Shown here: positions 55,004 through 64,000 of the stretch, piece after piece
Layout of the letters: every line of letters begins with the position of its first letter
Numbering within the stretch: position 1 is the stretch's first letter
Origin: Diaporthe sp. PMI_573
Lineage: Eukaryota > Ascomycota > Sordariomycetes > Diaporthales > Diaporthaceae
Length of the DNA stretch: 64,000 nucleotides
Direction of reading: 5' to 3'
Assembly (NCBI GenBank): GCA_021399435.1
Contig: JAJTUP010000016.1
Span: 1,236,634-1,300,633 of the forward strand
The notes under the pieces: generated by a model
Database searches by the model: none
What the model was told of the DNA's origin: nothing
The model's input: only the letters and a program-made list of their open reading frames with translations
Translations under genes and position numbers: made by a program

Positions 55004-56653
55004 TCAACCCTCGAAACTGGAGCTGTAGAAGGGTGAATACTTGCTTGTCGAGGTTGAGGAGCTCTCGCGTCTTTTGACAGGCTTGTGTGGCTCCTGCCCC
55101 CGGCTTCGAGCAGCCTGCGTCTTGGCGGCGTCCTCATCCGTGTTCTTGCCTCCTGCAGGCACATCCCGCACCCCAGGTTTGTCATGCTGACTGTGTGGGT
55201 TGGGGGGCAGGGTAGACGAGGACGGGCCGGACTGATCTGCCGGGCCGGCCGTGGAAACCGGCTGACGATGGGCAGACGAAGGCAGAGTGGCCGAGCTGGA
55301 ATGCCCGGCGCCGCCTGGCAGGCTGACCGGCCCAGAAGGCCGCGAGGAGCCGGGCTGTGCGCTCGAGGTGGCAGCTTGCCCCTGGGCATGAGTAGGTGGC
55401 CCGGAACGTCCGGCCTGCTTCTCCCCTGCCAGGCGGCGCTCGAGACCCACCCTGTGAGCAGCCGCCCAGCTGCCAAACAACTCTTGTGTCGTCTTCCGGC
55501 CGGGCTGTGGCTGCTTCCTGCGGGGGGCAACCTCGCTGGCCGTCTGGCTGACCTGTGGCGCGCGCATCGGCTGTGGCGCGTCCGTCACCCCCTCCACGGG
55601 GCTCGACGGTGGCGGTTCCACGCAGCTCGGCCGTTGCACGGACATCCACGGGTCAGCGATGGGCGCATAGTACAGCATGTACTGGTGGTCCTGATCGCTG
55701 ACGGACCACTCCCTGCTGTGGTGCGACGTGAACTCTTCCGCCGGGCCCCTGGGCACGGCCGGGTGACCATGCGCGTCATAGAGGCGCACGTAGTCGTGCT
55801 CGTGCTGTGACTTGCGCAGGCGGACCACGGCGATCAGGCTGTACGTGATGGCCCGGTCGCTCGAGTACACCCAGTCCGACCCGTCTTCCTCGCCGTCGCG
55901 CCGCTTGCAAGTCATGTGTTTGGTGACCAAGCGCATCCGGTACAAGCTGGAAATGGCCAAGCCCTCGATCCTTGTCTTGGTTGGGTCGAACAGAATCCGA
56001 GCAATCTTGGGCGCCTTGGAGTAAAACGTGTAGGTGCCATGTGCGCCGTCGAGGAGGGCCTGGCCAAAGTGTGCGCCAAACATATCCTTCAAGTTCTTGT
56101 GGAGGCTCGTGTCCCACGTGAAGCGGCTGCGCGACGTGCGCATCGCGTCGAGGTCGTTTGGGTGCTCTTGGAGCTTGTCGAGGCGCTGAAATTCGATACT
56201 GCCTCGAGGTCTGACAGAAGACTCGTGGAAGGCCTGTAAGTCGGGCCACCCCCACAGCGTGCCCTGCATCAGAGCGCTCTGGTCGATCTCGAGGAAGCTC
56301 GGTGTGCCGCTTGTGCCCATCTTCTGGCGGCAGAGCACACCCCAGAAGACGTCCCTCGCGTTCTGCGTGTTCTCACGCTGTATTGGCGTGTTGCCAGTGA
56401 AGTCACGAACGGCCAAGTCGAGCAGGAAATTGTGCATGCGGTGCTCTCGCAGCAGGTGCTGTGAGTCCTTGCGATTGAGGCTGCACAGCACCTGCTGGAT
56501 GATGCGGATCATGCAGTCAACACCAGACAGCGCGCCCTTCTCCTCCCTCACGTGGTATGGTGACGAGGCACCGAGGCGGTTCACGACTGTGGCCCATTGC
56601 TGCTCGTCTTGGGTCTCCCAATTGGGGATGTGATAGATCTGTGATGTGTTCAT
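55004..56653 (-). CDS. Divergent USP-like (peptidase C19 fold) protein, provisional
   Basis: 549 aa, intronless, ATG at 56653. I do not recognise it by overall similarity, but USP landmarks appear in order. GVDCMIRIIQQVL (C47) fits the Cys box pattern C-[FY]-[MI]-N-S-x-[IL]-Q-x-L in part. NARDVFWGVLCRQ resembles the Q-D-x-x-E-F-L segment. APKIARILFDPTKTRIEG stands where the LP-x-[VI]-L-x-[IV] strand should be. YSLIAVVRL...HDYVRLYDA (H286), then W316, D320 and YMLYY (325-329) resemble the His box with its final aromatic strand. The usual GHY glycine is replaced. The last 200 residues are Ser/Pro/Gln-rich and disordered. It may be a deubiquitinase or a dead pseudoenzyme. The gene converges with the AT-hook gene, 150 bp between stops. 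Confidence 0.5.
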   Translation of the reverse strand: MNTSQIYHIPNWETQDEQQWATVVNRLGASSPYHVREEKGALSGVDCMIRIIQQVLCSLNRKDSQHLLREHRMHNFLLDLAVRDFTGNTPIQRENTQNARDVFWGVLCRQKMGTSGTPSFLEIDQSALMQGTLWGWPDLQAFHESSVRPRGSIEFQRLDKLQEHPNDLDAMRTSRSRFTWDTSLHKNLKDMFGAHFGQALLDGAHGTYTFYSKAPKIARILFDPTKTRIEGLAISSLYRMRLVTKHMTCKRRDGEEDGSDWVYSSDRAITYSLIAVVRLRKSQHEHDYVRLYDAHGHPAVPRGPAEEFTSHHSREWSVSDQDHQYMLYYAPIADPWMSVQRPSCVEPPPSSPVEGVTDAPQPMRAPQVSQTASEVAPRRKQPQPGRKTTQELFGSWAAAHRVGLERRLAGEKQAGRSGPPTHAQGQAATSSAQPGSSRPSGPVSLPGGAGHSSSATLPSSAHRQPVSTAGPADQSGPSSSTLPPNPHSQHDKPGVRDVPAGGKNTDEDAAKTQAARSRGQEPHKPVKRRESSSTSTSKYSPFYSSSFEG

Positions 56654-56847
56654 GGCAAACTGTACCTGAGAAAGTAATATTGGGTAGGGAGGACTGATTC
56701 AAGACTTGCTGTAGAATTCTATGGTGCTTGGTGTTGCTGTTTGGCAGCAGGAGGAGGTGGGAGGTATTGGTTGACCCAAGGTACTAGGCTGGGGGGCAGC
56801 AGGAGGTAGATAAGACATGGGGACCTAGATAGAAATCTTCTGATATG

Positions 56848-56929
56848 TATTTAGACATCTAAATAGACTGTAGGTAAATTCTATTTAGACCCGGGAGGGA
56901 GGGGAAAGTTTAATATTCATGTCTAAATA
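56848..56929. repeat. Inverted TATTTAGA/TCTAAATA motif cluster at the LTR edge
   Basis: TATTTAGA at 56848 and TCTAAATA at 56858 form a perfect 8-bp palindrome with a 2-bp spacer. TATTTAGA recurs at 56882 and TCTAAATA at 56922. The last copy touches the first base of the LTR. Confidence 0.75.
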
Positions 56930-57434
56930 TGTCACGACCCTGACAGAAATAGGACCAACGGTTGGTTCTGCGAAGGAACAACCCCACTAGGCCAGCACAC
57001 CGGCTAAACGAACGGTATAAGGGACCAAGCCAAAAGGTTACGTGATTGCTGATTAGATAAGACGGATTGATTGGAGCGATAATTGATCCTAGCGATCTAA
57101 CACCAAGGAGCGATAGGAGCGACCAGCGCTCTCGATGCTCCCCTATACTAGATTGCCAGGAGTAACTAGCGCTCCTGGCGAGCCTTACTAAAGAGATGGA
57201 CATATAAAGATATACTTATTACTAGATAGCTAGATAGGATGGATAGCTCTTTAGTAGTTAATCTAAGTATTTACCCTAAATAGCTTTTATTAGTTTATGA
57301 TTATTGTTAGAAACCCTATTACTTAATTAGCTGCCTTGTTACATACCTTAGATATAAACCCTAATCCATGGTTTAGAGGACCTAGGAAACCTTGATTATT
57401 ATATTTTAACTACTCTTGTTTATACATTATGACA
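56930..57434 (+). repeat. 5' LTR of the gypsy element
   Basis: It starts TGTCA (56930) and ends TGACA (57430-57434), a perfect 5-bp terminal inverted pair in TG...CA form, 505 bp long. A TATAAAGATATA box lies near 57205. It is less AT-shifted than gag-pol. The downstream copy needed to confirm the borders is outside the window. Confidence 0.65.
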
Positions 57435-57499
57435 CGGACTTTGAGTAATATTATACATGATACCTTTATGATGTCTAGATTTAGAAATAATAACCCCTA

Positions 57500-58900
57500 G
57501 TAAAACCTTCTATAGGAATTAGATAATACTATTAATAGCGATACTAATAATAATACTAATAATAATGGTGGGATGACTAATAAATAACTCTAGGAGTTGG
57601 TTAGTAAGGTTAATCACCTCTGTATCCTTATAAATGGGTAGGCTAAGTAAAATGAGGAAATGGAAAACCTTAAGAAGGAAGTTACTACCCTCTGGGCTGC
57701 TGCTACTATTATTAATATCCTAATTCTAACTAAGGAAAATGTTAGGCTTAATAGCCTAACCCCTTATGATGGGACTCTGGGCTAGTTATAACCTTACCTT
57801 ATCTAAGTTAGGGCCTACTAGTGTTTTAACTATATGGATAGCTAAGTAGATAGAAAATGAATTATGTACGTAGCCTTATTCCTTAAGGGAAGAGTACTTG
57901 TTTGGTTTGAACTATACCTTATTGATTTCGTTAATGTTGAAGAATTTGAGAAATGTAAGTAGGAGACTTAGGAGATGTTTAGTAGATACGAGAACTACGA
58001 GAACGCCCTCTAAGCTCTATTCTAGGACCCTAATGAAGAATAATAAGCTAAAAGGGAATTATCAAAACTATGATAGAAAGGCCTAGCCTTGGCCTATGTA
58101 GTAGAATTTCGATGAATCTATGCCTGAGTTAATTCTATCTATGATATTAAGATCTTTATATTCTACTAGGGATTGAAGGAAGATGTAAAGGATGAGTTAG
58201 CTAGGTATGATAGACTTAATGACTTTTTATAGTATGTTGAACTAGCTATTAAACTTGATAATAGGTTCTACGAGAGATGTTAGGAGAAACGTGGTATTAA
58301 TCCCGGACTGTTCTAGTGAAATAACTAGAAAAGTAAACCTAATACTAGAAAGAGATATAACTGTAATAATCTAACCTAATAGGGGTAATAATTAGGCCCT
58401 ATAGAGCTTGATGCTGTATAATGGAAAGATAAAAGGGATATTAAATGCTATAATTATAATAAGATGGGATACTTTGTGAAAGAATATTATAGCCTTAAGA
58501 AAAATAGAGATTGGAAGCCTGTACCTGAAGGCTCTAGATAGGCTAACGTGATTACCTATACTAGTAGGTTACTATGCTTAAAGATGTAGTAAGCTATTAC
58601 TAAGTAATACTGCTAGTGTAGGATAGAATAGTATAAACCATGCCTAGTATACCTAGACTAGGTAATGGAAGATGGAAGGATCCTGTTTAGTATTACTCCT
58701 TAAAACTTACTTACTAATGATAAACAAGAAGGTAAGTTGAAAATAGGAGAAACGATCTAATAATGATTATTATAGCTAGTGTATATAGAACTAGATAAGG
58801 CTAAAGAAGCTAAGAAGTACTCCTTACTTAGCTAGATAGCCTACTATGATAATAACTATACTATATACCTAAGTAATAAAGAAGGAGCTAACTGGTTTCC
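57500..58900 (+). pseudogene. Decayed gag of the gypsy element
   Basis: Read in the frame with codons starting at multiples of three, it gives gag-like sequence broken by TAG/TAA: MENLKKEVTT near 57660, GRVLVWFELYLID near 57890. A former CCHC zinc knuckle is at 58446-58487. Its first Cys remains; the other three ligands (58455, 58470, 58485) are all Tyr. LSNKEGANWFP near 58869 is still in the same frame. Confidence 0.8.
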
Positions 58901-59218
58901 TAAAGGCGTAGGACGACGACGTACCCTAGCTGTGGGAGGATGGAAGGAACCTCTACGTAACCCTAGGAAGGAGCTAGTAGGGAAAATTCCCTAAGATCTA
59001 CTCATACCTCGAGTATAGTAAGAGGACTCACGGGTATACTTAGGAAGAGTACCCTTACTAGCCCCTAGGACTAATATTATAGAAGTACTAATTATAGGAT
59101 GACCCCTTAAGCAAGTAATGTAAGAACTAAGGAAGGAGACTAAGAAGGATGGAGATATAGGAAGGATGTTCCCTTACCATGGTTACCATCCTAGCACCTC
59201 TTAAGCCTTATGTATTAA

Positions 59219-59653
59219 AAACGGGCAACCGGATAACCAAGCTGCCTGTTCTATAGACCACCCCCTCCCTCCCTCTGACTAGAAGGAAAGGGGTGTATCT
59301 GCGTGAAGAAAGAGAATCCTGTTACTAGGTGCCTAGGAGGTAAAAAGGGATCGGATTCCAGACATGGGTATACAGATATAGATAAGATAATAAGATGATT
59401 GAGTTGTTCTTCTAAGCTATGGAAGAGGGGAAGAGCAGAGACCTGTTTTATGTTGGGCTAGAGGGATAAAGAGCTAAGCGGGGTAAAAGCTAAATAGAGC
59501 CAAGCAGGGCCAAAGAGCTAAATAGAGCCACCGAGCCAAACAATGCCGAAAAGCTAAATAAGGCCGAAGAGCCAAATGAGGCCGAAGAGCTAAATGAGGC
59601 CGAAGAGCCAAATGAGGCCGAAGAGCCAAATGAGTAAAACACTCTGCCCGACA
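59219..59653 (-). mobile_element. Probable nested solo LTR, with 18-bp tandem repeats
   Basis: This stretch is less AT-rich and shows no gag-pol similarity, unlike what lies on both sides. It is edged by CGGGCA (59222) and TGCCCG (59645-59650) followed by ACA; read on the minus strand it starts TGTCGGGCA like an LTR. Inside, 59545-59634 has five 18-bp copies of GCCGAAGAGC(C/T)AAATGAG. The left edge lacks the matching TGT, so the border is not certain. Confidence 0.4.
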
Positions 59654-60179
59654 ACAGTATCTATGATGGATGTAGAATCTATATGTAGGAGAAGGTAAGC
59701 TATGACTAGTTCCTGTAAAGGTACTAAGGGTAAGATATCTAATAAACTTATGAAAGAAATGACTTTAAAGGATAGGAACTTAAGAAATAACATAATAACG
59801 TGGGCTATGTAATATTTCAACTTAACTTACATACCCCCCTAGTATACCTATATAACCCTACTAGATAGTATACCTATAAGAATGAGGAATATCGAGTATA
59901 TATAGATGATAAAGTTGAAGAATAGTACTAACTATAGTAATAAGGATAGATCCTTAGCCCTATAAAGCCTATGATACAGGAAGAAAGTATATAATAGCTC
60001 ATGGAAGACCTGTAATAATCACAGAGCATTATATAATAAAACATTAAAAGTATTAACAAAGTCCTAGGAAAGGACTATAGATAGCTAAAAAACTAGATAG
60101 GCTATTTATAAAACCTTAGATAGTAGGAGAAATACCTACAAGGTACTTATATATAATAAATACTAATAATGACTATTGA

Positions 60180-63100
60180 TATTTGAAAATCAAGGTAGAA
60201 CTTAGAGCCTACTAGTACTATGTACTTATTAATAGTAGAGTATAGGGGAACTTTATCTCCCTAAAGATAGTGAATAGATACTACCTTACATGGTATAAGA
60301 AGAAGGAACCCTATGGACTTAATATAGTTAATAGCATGGAAGTTACTTATAGAAATGGTATTATTAATATAGAGACTAATTACCTCTAGGTCTAGATTTA
60401 GGATTATATTAAGTAACTCTTGTTTAATATTACTAAGATGGTGGATTATTAGTTAATCCTAGGAATACCTTAGTTAAGAAAGAATAACCCTTAGATAGAT
60501 TAGACTACTAGCTAGATTTACTAGGCGAACCCTGTTAGCTTAGTAAAAGGAATAATTATATATTGTAAAGATAAGCAGAGCTTAGTTCTTGAGGATAGTA
60601 CCTAAACGTGTGCTTAAACAAGCCTAGCGACTACCTCTTAAAATAGAGAGAAGGACTTAGTCCCTGGGTAGGCTTTAGAATAGCCCCTAAATAAGCTAGT
60701 ATAATAATAGTATGAACTAGGTGGTCTGCTATAGACTGACAAGGAAGACTTACTGTTAAGCTAAATATAATACAAACCTGATAAAAAAGATGGTCTGACG
60801 TGGACTAATATAAGGAAATAATAAATCGTGCTCGCAGCACAAGAACGTATCAAGGAGATCTAACAAACATTAAAATAGATATAAGAGATCTAGCATGTGT
60901 AGCATAAAACAATACCTATAGTCATAGTTACCTTACCTATAGGAACCTTATAATAAGTGCTAAAGGCCTAAAGGATTAGCTTAGTAAAACGAGTTAAACC
61001 TATCTTTTAATAATTTATTACCTATTTATAGAAGGCTAAGGTAGTGGAGAAGGATCCTTAGGAGTTTATACCTTAGGAATATTATAAGTATACTAAGCTG
61101 TTTTTAGTAATACTTAATACTAGACTACCTAAACATAATAACTAGGATTATAAAATACCCCTAGAACTAGGGAAGATACCTAAATTTACTAAAATCTATA
61201 AACTTAATAAAATATAATTTAAGGTACTTAGGGAATACCTTAATAAGAACCTAGAAAAAGGTTATATTTAACTATCTACTTTATTTATAGGATATCTAAT
61301 CTTCTTTATACTAAAAAAGAATAAGAAGCTATAACTTTATATGGATTATTACTAACTAAACGACATTACTATTAAAAACCACTACCTGCTACCTTTAATT
61401 AAGGAACTACGAGACTAACTATAAGGAGCTTAATGGTTTATAGCCCTAGATCTTAAAGGAGCCTATAACCTTATTAGGATGAAAAAGGGTGAAGAATGGA
61501 AAATAATATTCTAAATATGTTATAGATACTTTAAATACCTAGTTATACTATTTAGATTAACTAACATACTAGTATTATTCCAAGCTATGATTAATCACGT
61601 TCTTAGAGAATATTTGGATATCTTCATAGTTATATACCTTGATGATATCCTTATCTACTCTAGAATACTTGAAGAATATAAGGAATATATATACAAGATA
61701 CTATAAAAGCTCTAGGACGCAAAACTTCTAGTTAAGCTAGAGAAAAGCAAGTTTTATACTAAAGAAGTTAACTACCTTAGATACACTATTCAACCTAGAT
61801 AGATCACGATATAAGTATCTAAGGTCAAGGCTATTAAATACTAGCCTATACCTATGAATGTTAAAGAAGTTTGAGGATTCCTTAGATATGTTAACTTCTA
61901 TAGGTAATTCATCAAAGGCTATGGGGGACTTACAAAGCCTCTCACAAACCTTATTAAGAAGGATGAAGAATTTTAATAGACGTAGGAGGTATAAGATACC
62001 TTTGATATAATAACCTAGAAAATCCTAGAAGAACTAATATTAGTTAAAGTAGACCTAAGTAAGGTCTATGAGGTTAAGATAGACGCTTCCAACTTTATAA
62101 TAGGAGGGTAACTTGGTTAACAGGATGACTAAGGTAAACTACACCCTATCGTATTCTTCTTGAAGAAACTTAATGGCCTAGAGCTTAATTACCTTATATA
62201 TAATAAAGAGCTTATGGTAATAATTAAAGTATTTAAGGAATGGTAACACTACCTTATAGGAGCTAAACACTAGGTTTAAGTTTACACTGACTACAAGAAC
62301 CTTATATACTTCACGATGACTAAAGAACTTAACAAGTACTAGATTAGATAGGTAGAGTTCTTGTTATAATTTGATCTTAGAATTACCTATTATAAGGGAT
62401 CTAAGAATAGACGAGCAGATATACTTAGTAGATGACTAGACTACCTATAGGAGGTTTTACTAGAAATATAGAGTATCTTCTAAGTTACCCCTAATGGAGA
62501 CTTATTATAAGAGCCTTAATAACTAGTAATAATACTCTAAGCTAAGGTCAACCCTAGCTAGGAAAACAAGCTTAAGGTAGCCTACTAGAATATATCCCTA
62601 GAAACTAAAGGATAAATAGTAGAAGATAACGGAATATTGTATTAAGGAAAATAACTCCTCGTACTTACGGACCTATAGAAGGAACTCATTAAACGAATCT
62701 ACGAAGCTCTAACATATAGACACTAAGGAATCACAGCAATAATTAAAAGAATTAGATAATACTACTACTTCCTAGGGATGAAGAAGGAAGTCTAAATAGT
62801 TATCCAGGACTATGATACATGTTATAAAAGTAAGTCTACAAGATATAAACCTTACAGCTTACTATAACCTCTACTAGTACCTGATAGACTATGGTAATCT
62901 ATTAGCCTAGACTTTATTATTAAACTACTACTCTTAAAGGAACTAATAATAGGTACCTAGTATAATAGTATCTTGGTTATTATTAATAGATTCACGAAGT
63001 ACTCTTACTTCTTGCTATACAAGGAGGCAAGTAATGTAGATAATCTTGTATATACTTTCCTATAAATAATTATTAGTAACTATAGCATACTATAAGAAAT

Positions 63101-63890
63101 AGTGTTAGATAGAGGAATAGTGTTTACCTCTAACTTCTAGTAGTTACTTATAAGATAACTTAGTATAAAGTCAAAACTATCTACAGCTTTCCACCCTTAG
63201 ACAGATGGATAGACTAAAAGACTAAACTAAATTTTAGAATAGTATCTTTATAGTTATGTTAACTACGAATAAAACAATTAGGTATAACTACTACCCATGG
63301 TACAGTTCACCTACAATAGTATAAATATAGGTACTATGAAGGTATTACCCTTCTATATAAACTATAGCTATGAACTAGAAGCCTATAGAGAACCAATCTC
63401 TAGGCTAGAAATATAATTAGCCATGGAAAGGGTAACTAAGATTTAGAATCTTTAGAAAGAGCTTTGGTAAGAACTACTCTTTATATAAGAATAAATGATA
63501 ACCTATACTAATAGAAAAAGGTTGAAGGGACTAACCTTAGAGGAGGAGGATAAAGTCTACCTACTCCAGAAAAATATCAAAACTAAATAACTAAGTAATA
63601 AGCTAGACTATAAAAAGATTAGACTATTTAAAATCGAAAAGAAACTTTTAGATACTAACTTTAGACTCTCACTACTAACTAAGATATAGATATACCTAGT
63701 TTTTTATATATTACTTTTAGAACTAGTACTAGCTAATGTATAACTCGAAATATAGATCAAACTTAAAAATAATGAAAAAGAGTGGGAAGTTGAGAAAATT
63801 TTAGATTCTAGAACCTATAACACTAATACTAAATACTTAGTTAAATAGAAAAACTATGATGATAAAGACAATACATAGGAACCCCTTAAG
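60180..63890 (+). pseudogene. Decayed pol (protease, RT, RNase H, integrase, chromodomain)
   Basis: One reading frame (codons starting at multiples of three) carries all domains without a net shift. Protease-like sequence is at about 60200-60520; its active-site Asp position (60231) is Asn and the following Gly position (60237) is Arg. Reverse transcriptase lies at about 61050-61800 with YLDD at 61635. RNase H has DAS at 62082. Integrase lies at about 62640-63450, with the F-H-P-x-T-D-G block at 63189. The chromodomain starts near 63780 (EWEVEKIL). Trp and Gln codons are mostly stops. Domain order and the chromodomain place it among Ty3/gypsy chromoviruses. Confidence 0.9.
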
Positions 63891-64000
63891 AACCTGACGA
63901 ATTGCTAATAGGTACTATAGGACTTTTAAGATTAATAAGAAAATTAGTAGGGACCCCTAGACTGTCTAGATCTAGACCTAAGGAATGCTAATTAGAAATC

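Larger units (their letters stand above)
56930..64000 (+). mobile_element. Ty3/gypsy chromovirus retrotransposon, RIP-degraded, 3' end outside window
   Basis: 5' LTR, gag, protease, reverse transcriptase, RNase H, integrase and chromodomain follow in the usual gypsy order. The DNA is visibly AT-rich and all frames are full of TAG and TAA. The stops and substitutions fit C-to-T and G-to-A changes in CA/TG context (Gln and Trp codons to stops, Cys and His to Tyr), the signature of repeat-induced point mutation. The element cannot make its proteins. The window ends before the 3' LTR. Confidence 0.93.

Noticed and set aside
1..64000. CRISPR arrays, bacterial operons, Starship captain recombinase
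   Set aside because: No regularly spaced repeats with unique spacers, no prokaryotic gene layout, and no tyrosine-recombinase-like frame were seen.

Overview
The window reads as nuclear DNA of a filamentous ascomycete (Pezizomycotina, most likely Sordariomycetes; the species cannot be named from sequence alone). The reasons are short GT-AG introns with fungal branch sites, GC-rich codon use, fungal-specific families (HET domain, 2EXR domain, a Whi5/Nrm1-like repressor, POM152, a DAL5-type MFS carrier), a tRNA gene with an anticodon-loop intron, and a retrotransposon mutated in the pattern of repeat-induced point mutation (RIP).

Layout. 0.6-0.76 kb holds a tRNA-Leu(UAA) gene whose D-loop is split by an extra 62-nt GT...AG insert, the most unusual small feature here. 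1.5-42 kb is core genome: an FBXO21-like F-box protein (-), ER glucosidase I (+), threonyl-tRNA synthetase (+), phosphatidylserine synthase (-), an allantoate-permease-like MFS transporter (-), a metalloprotease/jacalin-like protein (-), a 5-kb stretch without a recognisable gene, a Whi5/Nrm1-like G1/S repressor (+), a 2EXR-domain protein (-) with a decayed partial copy beside it, a UCH37-type deubiquitinase (-), the nuclear-pore protein POM152 (+), a frameshifted HET-domain gene (+), and a tandem-SH3 scaffold protein (-) whose 3' end overlaps the HET reading frame.

43-56.7 kb is an accessory block of six genes, five without introns, that I cannot assign to named families: a small basic protein, a 477-aa protein, two convergent long coiled-coil proteins with similar end motifs, an AT-hook protein, and a protein that keeps the order of ubiquitin-specific-protease (USP) landmarks. 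56.93-64 kb is the 5' part (5' LTR, gag, pol) of a Ty3/gypsy chromovirus. It is riddled with TAG/TAA stops and AT-rich, but its pol frame has no net shift over at least 3.6 kb. A second, nested solo LTR probably sits at 59.2-59.65 kb. The 3' LTR lies outside the window.

How the genes relate. The core genes are independent housekeeping functions: ER glycan trimming, phospholipid synthesis, translation, nuclear pore, cell-cycle start and ubiquitin pathway. Gene models were built by reading splice sites and checking phase; several apparent N-terminal extensions begin with non-AUG codons and were trimmed to the first ATG. The accessory block next to RIP-silenced repeats looks like a fast-evolving compartment. 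Its two coiled-coil proteins, DNA-binding protein and USP-like protein are the best candidates for something undescribed.
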